A stretch of 64,000 nucleotides of DNA from Cellulophaga baltica (GCF_018861125.1 NZ_JAHKQN010000004.1:53376-117375); one strand, 5' to 3'; positions 8,936-18,547 are shown, counted from the first letter of the stretch. Notes: generated by a model not told the origin, from the sequence alone. Program-made: numbers and translations.

Positions 8936-9517
8936 ATGTTAGGACTTAAATTACCAACGGACCCAAGATGGGTGAATATTGTTGAAAAGAATATTGACGA
9001 AATTCTTACGGATCATGCGTATTGTGAACAAAAAGCAGCAAGTACTGCTGTATCATTAATTGTTTCTTTTCCTGAATATACTGAACTAGTACAAGAAATG
9101 GTTGCTTTAGTCCGTGAAGAAATGGGTCATTTTAAAATGGTTCATGATCGTATTATTGCTCGTGGTAATGTATTGGGTAGAGATCGAAAAGATGAGTATG
9201 TAATTGCTTTGATTAAATTTTTCCCAAAAGGTGGTAGTAGAACTACGCAATTGGTACATCGTTTATTATATGCTGCTTTAATTGAAGCACGTAGCTGTGA
9301 ACGTTTTAGACTATTATCAGAAGAATTAAAAGATAAAGAGTTGGCCGAATTTTACCATAAATTAATGGTTAGCGAGGCAGGCCATTATACTATGTTTTTG
9401 AAATTTGCTCGTAAATACGGTGATGAAACTGAGGTAAATCAAAAATGGAGCGACTTATTATCTTTTGAGGCTGAAATAATGAAAGACCTAAGTAAGAAAG
9501 AAAGTATACACGGATAA
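8936..9517 (+). CDS. miaE: tRNA-(ms2io6A)-hydroxylase (MiaE)
   Basis: The product is 193 residues from ATG 8936 (MLGLKLPTDPRWV is the usual N-terminus); a TTG at 8915 would add seven unlikely residues. MiaE is a diiron monooxygenase that hydroxylates the isopentenyl side chain of ms2i6A at position 37 of tRNAs. The four-helix-bundle ligands are visible: DHAYCEQKAA, REEMGHFKMV (ExxH), EARSCERF and SEAGHYTMF (ExxH). It stands alone, facing the ppx gene with 4 bp between the stop codons. Confidence 0.93.
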   Translation: MLGLKLPTDPRWVNIVEKNIDEILTDHAYCEQKAASTAVSLIVSFPEYTELVQEMVALVREEMGHFKMVHDRIIARGNVLGRDRKDEYVIALIKFFPKGGSRTTQLVHRLLYAALIEARSCERFRLLSEELKDKELAEFYHKLMVSEAGHYTMFLKFARKYGDETEVNQKWSDLLSFEAEIMKDLSKKESIHG

Positions 9518-9521
9518 AAAT

Positions 9522-10409
9522 TTATTTATCCGCGTAGTATAATGTTTTTATAATACCATCTGAAAGCCCAATTTTTGGAACATGAATTTTTTTAGCGCCA
9601 CACCATTTCGCCGCTGATAAAAATATTTTGGTTGCCGGAATAATAACATCGGCTCTATCAGGGTTTAAACCTAATTCTGATATTCTTTCTTCATAAGTAA
9701 GACTATCGAGAAAATTATATTGCGCCTTTAACCACAGTGCTGATAAGGCTTCACCTTCTTTTCTACCTGAAATTTTATGTAGTTTATTAATGTTTCCGCC
9801 TGATCCAATTATAGATACCTGATCTATGGTTTTCATCTGCTCTTTAATCCATTCTTGCAGTTTTAACCAAGTACTTTCGCCTACCATATTATTTAATAAA
9901 CGTACCGTACCTAATTTGAAAGATTTAGAAACTTTAATTTTCCCTTGAGTAAAAAATGTAAACTCCGTACTACCACCACCAACATCAATATACAAGTATG
10001 ATTTACCATCTTGCATTAATTGTTTTAAATCTGTTGATGCAATTATTGCTGCTTCTCTTTTACCATCAATTAGCTCAATGGTAATTTCAGCCTCTTCCTT
10101 TACACGCTGAATTATTTCTAATCCGTTATTTGCTTCACGCATTGCAGAAGTAGCACAAGCCATATACTTTTCAACCCCAGCTACATTCATCAATAACTTA
10201 AACGCTTTCATAGTATCAACTATTCTATCTGCATTACGGTCTGAAATTTCCCCAACAGTAAAGGAGTCTTCTCCTAAACGAACAGGAACCCTTACTAAAG
10301 AGCTTTTCCTAAATTGCGGATTCTTACTTTTTTCTTCTATTATATTGTGCGTTAATAATCGAACAGCGTTAGAGCCAATATCAATTGCCGCATATTTTCT
10401 AACTTTCAA
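9522..10409 (-). CDS. Exopolyphosphatase (Ppx/GppA family)
   Basis: The 295-residue product is a short Ppx/GppA phosphatase with only the ASKHA-fold catalytic core. The first phosphate loop is AAIDIGSNAVRLL at residue 7; the second is YIDVGGGSTEFTFF around residue 140; IGSGGNINKL follows near 200. It releases phosphate from polyphosphate ends or hydrolyses pppGpp. It lies 10 bp downstream of ppk1, so synthesis and breakdown of polyphosphate are co-transcribed. The HD domain found in longer Ppx proteins is absent. Confidence 0.9.
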   Translation of the reverse strand: MKVRKYAAIDIGSNAVRLLTHNIIEEKSKNPQFRKSSLVRVPVRLGEDSFTVGEISDRNADRIVDTMKAFKLLMNVAGVEKYMACATSAMREANNGLEIIQRVKEEAEITIELIDGKREAAIIASTDLKQLMQDGKSYLYIDVGGGSTEFTFFTQGKIKVSKSFKLGTVRLLNNMVGESTWLKLQEWIKEQMKTIDQVSIIGSGGNINKLHKISGRKEGEALSALWLKAQYNFLDSLTYEERISELGLNPDRADVIIPATKIFLSAAKWCGAKKIHVPKIGLSDGIIKTLYYADK

Positions 10410-10419
10410 TATATTGTTT

Positions 10420-12492
10420 TTAAGATTCTAATTTTGCTTGGTAATAATTATATAATTCAAATTGAGAACGCAATTCTGGCCCTTCAATTTTTCTATATGC
10501 ATTGTCTTGTTCTTTAGAAAAAATTCTTGCTTTTAAATTATCTTTCCAAGTTATTTCAAAAGTTTCAATCAATTCTTGTTTAATATCTTTATCATAAATA
10601 GGGCAACCTACCTCTACTCTATAATCTAAATTACGTGTCATCCAATCTGCAGAAGATATATATACCTTAGGATCACCATCATTTGCAAAAATAAACTGGC
10701 GTGTGTGTTCTAAAAACTTATCTACAACACTTATTGCTTCAATATTTTCACTCATCCCTTTTACACCTGGTATTAAACAACAGATACCTCTAATAATTAA
10801 TTGAATTTTTACACCTGCATTACTAGCTTCGTATAATTTGTCTACCATTTTATACGATGTAAAGCTGTTCATTTTTATTTTAATGTACGCCTCTTTACCT
10901 GCTTTAGCATTTTCAATCTCTGTATCAATTAATTTTCTAAATACATTTTTAGTATAATGTGGTGATACTATTAAGTGCTTGTATTTATTAATTTTATAAG
11001 TAGTTTCAAAAAAGTCAAATACTTTATTTAATTCTTTCAACAACACATCATCTGCAGTAAACAAGGTGTAATCTGTATAAATACGCGCTGTAGCCTCATT
11101 AAAGTTACCTGTACTTACAAAACCATAACGCTTAATTTCATTGTCTTCTTCACGCTCAATCAAACAAATTTTACTGTGTACTTTTAATCCCGGAACACCA
11201 AAAATTAATTTAACACCTTCAGCCTGTAATTGCTCCGCATATTCAATATTAGCTTGCTCATCAAAACGAGCTTGCAATTCAATTTGCACGGTAACTTGTT
11301 TCCCATTTTTAACTGCATTTATTAATGATGCCGCTACTTGAGAGTTATTTGCTAATCGATAAACTGTTATTTTAATTGCTTTTACTTTTGGGTCTAATGC
11401 CGCTTCACGTAAAAATTTAATGATGTATGAGAATGTGTGATACGGTGTATATTGTAAATAATCCTTTTGAGCAATACTCTCAAACAAGCTACCTTCTAAA
11501 CTAAACCCTTTTACTGGCAATGGTTTTATTTTCTCATACAGTAAATCTTGCCTACCTAAACTTGGGAAGCCCATATAGTCACGCCTATTATGGTATTTAC
11601 CACCAGGAATAACACTGTCTGTACCTTCAATATTCATTTTCTCTTTCAAGAAACAAAGTGTATCTGCAGCTATATTTTTATCGTAAACAAAACGAACAGG
11701 ATCACTTATTTTTCGATGCTCTACACTGCTTGATATTTTCTCAATAAAACTTTTACTTAAGTCATTATCAATATCTAATTCTGCATCACGGGTAATTTTT
11801 ATCATGTGTGCAGATATCTCTTGATATTCAAACATTGTGAAGATACTATCTAAACAATACCTAATTAAATCATCTAAAATGATAATATAATCTTTACCGT
11901 CTTCCTTTGGTAATACTACAAAACGATCGATTCCTTTTGGGATTTCAATTAAAGCATATCTATTTTTTGCTTCGCGCTCACCAGGTTCTTTATTTAATAC
12001 AATTTTAATAGCTAAATAAGCAGCAGTATCTTTTAAAACTGGAAATTCACGAAGATCATTTAAAATAATCGTCATCAAAACAGGACTTACTTTATTTGCA
12101 AAATAATTTTTTACAAATTCGTCTTGTGATGGTGTTATTTCTGTTTCATCAATAATATAAATATTCTCATCTTCAAGCTCATTCTCTACTTCTTTAAGAA
12201 TATCTAGACTTTCTGTTTGTTGCTGAATTACAACTTTAGTAATCTCCTCTAAAAGATCTTTTGCAATCTCACCACCCAAAGCACTTTTACCAGATTTACC
12301 AGCTTCAACAATACGCTTTACCGTTGCGTAACGTACTTTAAAAAATTCATCTAAATTATTAGAAAAAATACCTAAAAAACGAAGGCGTTCAATTAATGGC
12401 ACTTTTTTATCAGCACTTTCTTGAAGAACTCGTTTGTTAAATTCTAACCAACTAATTTCTCTATTTATATATTGATTTTTATCTTTTATCAT
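10420..12492 (-). CDS. ppk1: Polyphosphate kinase 1
   Basis: The 690-residue length is normal for PPK1, which makes polyphosphate from ATP through a phosphohistidine intermediate. The N-terminal domain starts YINREISWLEFNKRVL. The phospholipase-D-like catalytic half holds the active-site histidine in GLKVHSKICLIER and the second conserved region in YISSADWMTRNLDYRVEV. It is followed by ppx (10 bp) and preceded by a SixA-like histidine phosphatase gene (2 bp), forming a minus-strand polyphosphate operon. Confidence 0.97.
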   Translation of the reverse strand: MIKDKNQYINREISWLEFNKRVLQESADKKVPLIERLRFLGIFSNNLDEFFKVRYATVKRIVEAGKSGKSALGGEIAKDLLEEITKVVIQQQTESLDILKEVENELEDENIYIIDETEITPSQDEFVKNYFANKVSPVLMTIILNDLREFPVLKDTAAYLAIKIVLNKEPGEREAKNRYALIEIPKGIDRFVVLPKEDGKDYIIILDDLIRYCLDSIFTMFEYQEISAHMIKITRDAELDIDNDLSKSFIEKISSSVEHRKISDPVRFVYDKNIAADTLCFLKEKMNIEGTDSVIPGGKYHNRRDYMGFPSLGRQDLLYEKIKPLPVKGFSLEGSLFESIAQKDYLQYTPYHTFSYIIKFLREAALDPKVKAIKITVYRLANNSQVAASLINAVKNGKQVTVQIELQARFDEQANIEYAEQLQAEGVKLIFGVPGLKVHSKICLIEREEDNEIKRYGFVSTGNFNEATARIYTDYTLFTADDVLLKELNKVFDFFETTYKINKYKHLIVSPHYTKNVFRKLIDTEIENAKAGKEAYIKIKMNSFTSYKMVDKLYEASNAGVKIQLIIRGICCLIPGVKGMSENIEAISVVDKFLEHTRQFIFANDGDPKVYISSADWMTRNLDYRVEVGCPIYDKDIKQELIETFEITWKDNLKARIFSKEQDNAYRKIEGPELRSQFELYNYYQAKLES

Positions 12493-12494
12493 TC

Positions 12495-12980
12495 TTATTT
12501 TAGTTGTTTTGGGAATATGGTTGTTTCTATTTTGCCTTTAGATATTTCACTCCAATTATCAATATCAAAATTCATTTTTACCAAACCTGCTGTTGGCACA
12601 TTACCAATGTAATAATTTCCCCAAGTTGTTGCAATTTCAGTAAAAGCGTGGTTATGACCAAATATCATTACTGTATTTAAATCGTTATTCAATTCTTTCA
12701 CAAAACTCATAACCGATTCTCCTGAAAAATCATATAAATCTTTTATTATTTGAAATTTTGAAAAAGGAAAATCTAAGGAACGTAACATAATCATTGAAGT
12801 ATGTAAAGCTCTATTTGCAGGGCTTGAATACAAAGCATCAATTGTTAAATTAGTTTTTATAAATTCTGACGCTACTAAATGAGCATCATTTACTCCTCGT
12901 TCATTTAATGCTCTATCTATATCTGAAACAGGCAAATCCCACGATGATTTTCCGTGGCGCATTAATATTAGTGTTTTCAA
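12495..12980 (-). CDS. SixA-like phosphohistidine phosphatase
   Basis: This histidine-phosphatase-superfamily protein has about 161 residues if translation begins at TTG 12980 (KTLILMRHGKSSWD). ATG 13043 gives a longer frame, but its first 21 codons overlap the end of pdxH and do not look like the family. The RHG motif carries the catalytic histidine; Arg in YSSPANRALHT and His in FGHNHAFTE complete the site. SixA removes phosphate from phosphohistidine. It sits 2 bp upstream of ppk1, whose mechanism uses a phosphohistidine, which makes a functional link tempting but unproven. Confidence 0.85.
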   Translation of the reverse strand: MKTLILMRHGKSSWDLPVSDIDRALNERGVNDAHLVASEFIKTNLTIDALYSSPANRALHTSMIMLRSLDFPFSKFQIIKDLYDFSGESVMSFVKELNNDLNTVMIFGHNHAFTEIATTWGNYYIGNVPTAGLVKMNFDIDNWSEISKGKIETTIFPKQLK

Positions 12981-13015
12981 ATTGTATAACAGTTTTAAAT
13001 TATTATAGCATATTT

Positions 13016-13660
13016 TTAAGGTGCTAAACGTTCGATTTTCCAATCGATACCAACTAAAGTATATCTTATTCTATCATGTAATCGGTTTGGTCTTCCTTGC
13101 CAAAACTCTACTGAAATAGGCTTTACAATATACCCTCCCCAATTATTAGGTCTATGAATTTCTTTAGACTCGTATTCTTTTTCTAAATTTTTAAGCTTTT
13201 CTTCTAAAACAGATCTTGATGGTATTACACTACTTTGATTTGATACAATTGCCCCTAATTTACTTCCATCTGGTCTTGATTCAAAATAGCCGTCTGATAG
13301 GTTCGCTGCTACTTTTTCAGCTTTACCTTTAATAATGATTTGACGCTCCATATTTGGCCAAAAAAAAGAAACACAAACGTTGGGGTTTTCTTCGATAGCT
13401 TTACCTTTTTCACTATCGTAATTTGTATAAAAAATAAACCCTTCATGGGTATATTTCTTAAGCAATACCACTCTACTTTTTGGAAAGCCATCTAATCCAA
13501 TAGTTGAAACCGTCATTGCATTTGGTTCATCAATACCATCAGATGCTTCAGTTTCGTAAAACCATTTTTGAAAAAGCTCAATTGGATTATCAGATATACT
13601 CTTTTCTTCCAATTCACTTTTAGCGTAAATTTTTCTATAATTCCCTAAGTCTTTTTGCAT
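13016..13660 (-). CDS. pdxH: Pyridoxamine 5'-phosphate oxidase
   Basis: The 214-residue protein is an FMN-dependent oxidase that converts pyridoxine or pyridoxamine 5'-phosphate to pyridoxal 5'-phosphate. Family features include the N-terminal LGNYRKIYAKSEL, the FMN/substrate region SRVVLLKKYTHEGFIFYTNYDSEKG and the C-terminal EFWQGRPNRLHDRIRYT with the conserved RLHDR. It is full length. It is the first gene of the minus-strand run pdxH-sixA-ppk1-ppx. Confidence 0.97.
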   Translation of the reverse strand: MQKDLGNYRKIYAKSELEEKSISDNPIELFQKWFYETEASDGIDEPNAMTVSTIGLDGFPKSRVVLLKKYTHEGFIFYTNYDSEKGKAIEENPNVCVSFFWPNMERQIIIKGKAEKVAANLSDGYFESRPDGSKLGAIVSNQSSVIPSRSVLEEKLKNLEKEYESKEIHRPNNWGGYIVKPISVEFWQGRPNRLHDRIRYTLVGIDWKIERLAP

Positions 13661-13796
13661 TTTTTAGCACTCTAAATCAAGTTTAACAAAGTACTGAAAA
13701 GATAGCAAAACACGAAAAATATAGGTGTTATTTATACGATAAATGTGGGTTATTTTTAGTGTGATATTTATTTATCACTAAAAAGCTGTCAACATA

Positions 13797-14702
13797 TTAA
13801 AACACAAACTCTTTTCCATCATCAGCTAAAAGCACATGCTCAAAAATTTCAGATGCTTCAACTTTGAAAGGCTCTATAGATTTATAACGTGTAGAATAAT
13901 GCCCCAAAATTAATTGACCTACATTAGCTTGTTTTGCAATTGATGCCGCTTCTTTTGCCGTAGAATGCCTAGTTTTAGGCGCGATTGCTGCTTGTTCTTC
14001 TAAAAACGTAGCTTCATGGTACAAAATATCAACATCTTTTATAATAGGAACAATATCTGGTTTATAAGCGGTATCACTACAAAAAGCATAACTTTTTGGT
14101 ATTGGCGGATCAAAAGTTAGTTCTTTATTTTCAATGGTTCTACCATCATCAAGGATAATATCTTTCCCGTTTTTAATATTTTGAAAATAACACTTTTCAA
14201 TACCATAACTATTAGCCACTTCAACATTTAAGGTTCTAGAGCCAACTTTTTCTTTAAATAAGAATCCATTGGTATAAACCCTATGCTTCAACGGTATTGT
14301 TTCTACCGAAACTTTGTCATCTTCATAAACCAAAACTGAATCCTTACTTGTCAGCTCATGAAAAACAAGATTGTAATTAGTATATGAATTACCCAATTTT
14401 AATAATAGATTAATGGACTCCTTAATACCTTTTGGTCCGTAAATGTGCATTTCGGCTTCACGACCCAACAAGCGAAATGTTGACACCAAGCCTGGTAAAC
14501 CAAAAAAATGATCACCATGTAAGTGCGAAATAAAAATATGGTTAATTTTAGAAAATCTAATTTTATGCTTACGTAACTGCACCTGTGTGCCTTCTCCACA
14601 ATCGATTAAAAACATATGGTTCTTAATTTCTAATACTTGTGACGTTGGGTTCGTCATTGTTCGTGGTGTAGCTGCATAACAACCAAGTATCGTTAATTTC
14701 AT
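13797..14702 (-). CDS. rnz: Ribonuclease Z
   Basis: The product is 301 residues from ATG 14702; the longer frame begins at TTG 14705 and adds one residue. RNase Z cuts tRNA precursors at the 3' end. The metallo-beta-lactamase motif is ISHLHGDHFFGLPG near residue 60, with further metal ligands in FCSDTAYKP, YHEATFLEE and LILGHYSTRY. The TSQVLEIKNHMFLIDCGEGTQVQL region is typical of the family. It closes a pyrR-pyrB-STAS-rnz run. Confidence 0.95.
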   Translation of the reverse strand: MKLTILGCYAATPRTMTNPTSQVLEIKNHMFLIDCGEGTQVQLRKHKIRFSKINHIFISHLHGDHFFGLPGLVSTFRLLGREAEMHIYGPKGIKESINLLLKLGNSYTNYNLVFHELTSKDSVLVYEDDKVSVETIPLKHRVYTNGFLFKEKVGSRTLNVEVANSYGIEKCYFQNIKNGKDIILDDGRTIENKELTFDPPIPKSYAFCSDTAYKPDIVPIIKDVDILYHEATFLEEQAAIAPKTRHSTAKEAASIAKQANVGQLILGHYSTRYKSIEPFKVEASEIFEHVLLADDGKEFVF

Positions 14703-14735
14703 CAAAGTTCATCTATTTTATTAGGATCTGTAAGC

Positions 14736-15068
14736 TTATAACCCCAAATCCCTCTCAATTTCTTCCATTTCAATAATATCTTTTGCTTCTTGAACTGTTG
14801 GCGCAATAGCTAACTCTTCAGGAGCGTCATCATAAGAAATGCGTTCACTTACCAAAACAAATGACTTTTTTGTTGCTCTGTGTTTGTTTGAAATTTCTAA
14901 AAATTCCATGACATCGTCAGTAGCCAATTCTGAAAATGAAAAAAGGTTTACAATTATATGGTTGCTCTTAATTTGATCATAACCGCCTAATAAATTCTCT
15001 ATAAAGGTTTTTAAAGTTGCATTTTCTTGATGAACAATAGTTGTTGTTCCATCTGAATCAAAAATCAT
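14736..15068 (-). CDS. Small STAS-like protein upstream of rnz
   Basis: The 110-residue product alternates strands and helices like a STAS or anti-anti-sigma domain: NHIIVNLFSF, a helix with VMEFLEISNKHRATKKSFV, then LVSERISYDD. The C-terminus is acidic (ELAIAPTVQEAKDIIEMEEIERDLGL). Flavobacterial relatives are often labelled ribonuclease Z by neighbourhood, but there is no metallo-beta-lactamase motif. It lies 6 bp after pyrB and 33 bp before rnz. The function is unknown; a regulatory role is a guess from fold. Confidence 0.75.
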   Translation of the reverse strand: MIFDSDGTTTIVHQENATLKTFIENLLGGYDQIKSNHIIVNLFSFSELATDDVMEFLEISNKHRATKKSFVLVSERISYDDAPEELAIAPTVQEAKDIIEMEEIERDLGL

Positions 15069-15074
15069 ACGTTT

Positions 15075-16001
15075 TTATTTTATTTTTGAAGCTAATAAAT
15101 ATATTACTGCCATCCGAATTGCAACACCATTTTCTACTTGATTAAGTATGATAGATTGTTTTGAATCGGCAACATCACTTGTAATTTCAACTCCACGATT
15201 TATTGGTCCTGGGTGCATAATCACAATCTCTTTATCTAAACTTTCTAACAGTTTTTTATTTACACCAAATTGTTGTGTGTATTCCCTAGTTGTCGGAAAA
15301 TAACTGATATCTAATCGTTCATTTTGTATGCGAAGCATGTTTGCCACATCACACCAATTTAACGCTTTACGTAAATCTGTCTCCACTTCTACTCCTAAAG
15401 ACTCAATGTATTTAGGAATTAGTGTTTTTGGTCCGCAAACTTTTACGTTTGCTCCCTGCAATTTTAATGCAAAAATATTTGACAACGCAACTCTTGAATG
15501 TAGAATATCGCCAACAATTACAACATTTTTACCAGCCACATCTCCCAATTTCTCACGAATAGAATATGAATCTAACAATGCTTGTGTTGGGTGTTCATGT
15601 GCGCCATCACCTGCATTTACAATAGCCGCTTTCACATGTTTTGACAAAAATATTCCTGCTCCTGGATTTGGATGACGCATAACAACCATATCTACTTTCA
15701 TAGATAAAATGTTGTTTACCGTATCAACCAAAGTTTCTCCCTTTTTAACAGAAGATTGCCCTGCAGAAAAATTAATTACATCGGCAGACAAACGTTTTTC
15801 AGCAAGCTCAAATGATAGTTTTGTACGCGTACTATTTTCAAAAAAAACATTAGCAATTGTAATATCACGTAAAGAAGGTACCTTTTTAATCGAACGATTA
15901 ATAACTTCTTTAAAATGATCGGCAGTTTCAAAAATAAGCTGAATATCTTGTTCTTTAAGATATTTGATTCCTAACAAGTGGTTTACACTTAATTCGCTCA
16001 T
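15075..16001 (-). CDS. pyrB: Aspartate carbamoyltransferase catalytic subunit
   Basis: The 308-residue enzyme joins carbamoyl phosphate and aspartate in the committed step of pyrimidine synthesis. The carbamoyl-phosphate motif FFENSTRTKLSFELA is at about residues 53-67, the 80s-loop-like SAGQSSVKKGETLVDT follows, and HPTQALLD and MHPGPINRGVEI are present. No pyrI regulatory subunit is adjacent, so it is probably the unregulated trimeric type. It lies 21 bp after pyrR, which suggests PyrR-linked expression. Confidence 0.97.
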   Translation of the reverse strand: MSELSVNHLLGIKYLKEQDIQLIFETADHFKEVINRSIKKVPSLRDITIANVFFENSTRTKLSFELAEKRLSADVINFSAGQSSVKKGETLVDTVNNILSMKVDMVVMRHPNPGAGIFLSKHVKAAIVNAGDGAHEHPTQALLDSYSIREKLGDVAGKNVVIVGDILHSRVALSNIFALKLQGANVKVCGPKTLIPKYIESLGVEVETDLRKALNWCDVANMLRIQNERLDISYFPTTREYTQQFGVNKKLLESLDKEIVIMHPGPINRGVEITSDVADSKQSIILNQVENGVAIRMAVIYLLASKIK

Positions 16002-16022
16002 AATTGTTATTTCCTAATTAAT

Positions 16023-16568
16023 TTAAGCTGTTGTATTAATTAAATAGACAGTGTCTTCACCGTCATTCTCTTTCCACATCACCTTAACTTTTTCATTATT
16101 TATAGCATCTACTTGTCGACCTCTATAATTGGGCTGAATGGGTAAATGCCTACTAAATCTCCTATCAATCAATGTCAACAGTTCAATTTCTAATGGTCGC
16201 CCAAAAGACTGTATTGCTGTTAATGCTGACCTAATACTGCGGCCTGTATACAAAACATCGTCTACAAGAACTACATTTTTATCTTCTACTAAAAAATTGA
16301 TGTTGGTTTTATTCGCTTCAAGTGGTTTATCACCTCTACGAAAATCATCTCTATAAAAAGTAATATCTAAAAAACCTAAATCTATATGCTTAACACCGTA
16401 GTCCGATTTTAAAATATCGTTCAAACGTTGAGCTAAATAAATACCACGTGGCTGTAAGCCAATTAAAACGGTATTCTTAAAATCTAAGTGGTTTTCTAAA
16501 AGCTGACAAGCCAAACGATGCAGGATAATATTTATCTCTTTTGAAGAAAGCAATACTTTTTGACTCAT
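16023..16568 (-). CDS. pyrR: PyrR bifunctional pyrimidine regulator / uracil phosphoribosyltransferase
   Basis: The 181-residue protein has the PRPP-binding motif VVLVDDVLYTGRSIRSAL near residue 95 and the PyrR-type RRFSRHLPIQPNYRGRQVDA. PyrR binds pyr leader RNA in Gram-positives and has uracil phosphoribosyltransferase activity. It heads pyrR-pyrB-STAS-rnz on the minus strand. I saw no recognisable PyrR anti-antiterminator structure in the 160 bp upstream, so the mode of regulation is open. Confidence 0.93.
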   Translation of the reverse strand: MSQKVLLSSKEINIILHRLACQLLENHLDFKNTVLIGLQPRGIYLAQRLNDILKSDYGVKHIDLGFLDITFYRDDFRRGDKPLEANKTNINFLVEDKNVVLVDDVLYTGRSIRSALTAIQSFGRPLEIELLTLIDRRFSRHLPIQPNYRGRQVDAINNEKVKVMWKENDGEDTVYLINTTA

Positions 16569-16652
16569 GCCTAATTTTTGTGTGATTACAAAAATATCAA
16601 ATTAATATTATAATAGCTAAAACAAATTAGAATTGTGATTGTTTTGTTTGAA

Positions 16653-16684
16653 TAAAAAAAAGCCTGAACAAATGTCCAGGCTTC
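16653..16684 (-). terminator. rpsA terminator
   Basis: Read on the minus strand, AAGCCTG (16683-16677) and CAGGCTT (16666-16660) form a stem followed by a run of T (16660-16653). It lies about 45 bp after the rpsA stop codon and before pyrR. Confidence 0.8.
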
Positions 16685-16729
16685 TTACAATCTACATTAA
16701 GCAGACTTAGATTTTAACACAAGGTTGAA

Positions 16730-18547
16730 TTACTTCTTACCTTCCATTTTATCCTTTAACGCTTGTAATGCTTCGTTAGCATCACCTAAAGTAGGCTTAG
16801 CTTCATCAGCAGCAGCGGCAGCTTTTTTAACAGCCGCTTTTACATTACGTTTTTCTTCTTCTCTAAAGATAGCAGTGTGACTTGCAACAACTCTCTTGAA
16901 TTCTTTATTAAACTCAATGATTTTGAATTCTGCTGTATCACCTTTACCTAATTTAGTACCATCTTCTTTTTCTAAATGACGCGTAGGTATGAAAGCCTGA
17001 ATGTCATCATTAAAGTCAATAGTAGCTCCTTTATCAACAACCTCTGCAATAGTAGCAGTGTGAGTTGTATCTAAAGCAAACTCAGTTTCGTACTTATCCC
17101 AAGGATTTTCAGTTGTTTGTTTGTGACCTAAAGATAATTTACGTCCTTGAACATCCAACTCTAATACTTCAACTTCTAATTTATCACCTACAGATACGAA
17201 TTCTGATGGGTGTTTGATTTTCTTAGTCCAAGATAAATCAGAGATATAAATTAAACCGTCAATTCCTTCTTCTAATTCTACGAATACACCAAAGTTTGTA
17301 AAGTTTCTAACAACACCTGTGTGCTTAGAACCTACTGGGTATTTAGTAGTAATATCAGTCCAAGGGTCTGGAGTCATTTGCTTGATACCAAGAGACATCT
17401 TACGATCGTCACGATCCATAGTTAATACTACAGCTTCAACCTCATCACCAACTTTTACGAAATCTTGAGCAGAACGTAAGTGAGTTGACCATGACATTTC
17501 AGAAACGTGAATTAATCCCTCAACACCTTCAGCAACTTCAATAAATGCACCGTAATCAGCAATAACAACTACTTTACCTTTTACTTTGTCACCAATCTTA
17601 ATTTCATCAGATAAAGCTTCCCAAGGATGCTTCTCTAATTGCTTAAGACCTAATTGAATTCTTGATTTGTTATCATCAAAATCAAGGATTACAACGTTTA
17701 ATTTCTGATCTAACTCAACAACCTCGTTCGGGTGGTTAATTCTAGACCAAGAAAGGTCAGTAATGTGCACTAAACCATCAACGCCACCTAAATCAATAAA
17801 CACACCATAAGAAGTAATGTTTTTAACAACACCTTCTAATACTTGTCCTTTTTCTAATTGACCAATGATTTCTTTTTTCTGTTCTTCGATATCAGCTTCA
17901 ATAAGTGCTTTATGAGAAACAACAACGTTTTTAAACTCGTGGTTGATTTTCACTACTTTGAATTCCATAGTTTTACCTACGTACTGATCGTAATCTCTAA
18001 TTGGTTTAACGTCAATTTGAGAACCTGGTAAGAATGCTTCGATTCCGAAAACATCTACAATCATACCACCTTTAGTTCTACACTTAACAAAACCATTAAC
18101 GATTTCTTCTTTGTCATGCGCAGCATTAACTCTATCCCAAGCCATGATAGTTCTGGCTTTTCTATGAGATAATACTAATTGACCACTTTTATCTTCACGA
18201 ATGTCGATAAGTACCTCAACTTTATCACCAACTTTTAAATCTGGATTGTAACGGAACTCATTAAGTGAAATAACACCTTCTGATTTTGCGTTAATATCGA
18301 TAATAGCTTCACGATCTGTAATGTAAACTACAGTACCTTGAACTACTTCTTCATCCATAGTATCTACAAAGTTTTCAGCTACTAATGTTTCAAACTCTTT
18401 AAGTTTTTCATCATCAACTTGCTCAATACCTTGCTCGTACTTTGTCCAGTTAAAGTTTTCTAAAAATTCTTGAGGATCTTGTACAGGTGCCTGTACTTTT
18501 GCTTCAACAGCTTCTGCTGCCTCTGCTGGTTTGTTTTCTTCAGCCAT
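16730..18547 (-). CDS. rpsA: 30S ribosomal protein S1
   Basis: The 605-residue product carries six S1-type OB-fold repeats, from GTVVYITDREAIIDINAKSEG near residue 65 through the best-conserved ones (GVVKNITSYGVFIDLGGVDG, GKVVVIADYGAFIEVAEGVEG, GVVRNFTNFGVFVELEEGIDG). S1 helps mRNA binding to the 30S subunit, which matters in Bacteroidota because most genes lack a strong Shine-Dalgarno sequence. The N-terminal acidic/Ala-rich tail and the C-terminal Lys/Ala-rich tail are typical of the phylum. Confidence 0.97.
   Translation of the reverse strand: MAEENKPAEAAEAVEAKVQAPVQDPQEFLENFNWTKYEQGIEQVDDEKLKEFETLVAENFVDTMDEEVVQGTVVYITDREAIIDINAKSEGVISLNEFRYNPDLKVGDKVEVLIDIREDKSGQLVLSHRKARTIMAWDRVNAAHDKEEIVNGFVKCRTKGGMIVDVFGIEAFLPGSQIDVKPIRDYDQYVGKTMEFKVVKINHEFKNVVVSHKALIEADIEEQKKEIIGQLEKGQVLEGVVKNITSYGVFIDLGGVDGLVHITDLSWSRINHPNEVVELDQKLNVVILDFDDNKSRIQLGLKQLEKHPWEALSDEIKIGDKVKGKVVVIADYGAFIEVAEGVEGLIHVSEMSWSTHLRSAQDFVKVGDEVEAVVLTMDRDDRKMSLGIKQMTPDPWTDITTKYPVGSKHTGVVRNFTNFGVFVELEEGIDGLIYISDLSWTKKIKHPSEFVSVGDKLEVEVLELDVQGRKLSLGHKQTTENPWDKYETEFALDTTHTATIAEVVDKGATIDFNDDIQAFIPTRHLEKEDGTKLGKGDTAEFKIIEFNKEFKRVVASHTAIFREEEKRNVKAAVKKAAAAADEAKPTLGDANEALQALKDKMEGKK

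Noticed and set aside
12981..13043. ATG 13043 as the sixA-like start
   Set aside because: It would put 21 residues with no family pattern, partly overlapping pdxH, before the conserved TLILMRHG.
13745..13790. Terminator after rnz
   Set aside because: The stem has a bulge and there is no T run on the minus strand after it.
14736..15068. A second ribonuclease Z
   Set aside because: No HxHxDH metal motif; the pattern is STAS-like and the name comes only from the neighbour.
16569..16652. PyrR-binding attenuator in front of pyrR
   Set aside because: I found no antiterminator/terminator pair; the only hairpin here ends rpsA.
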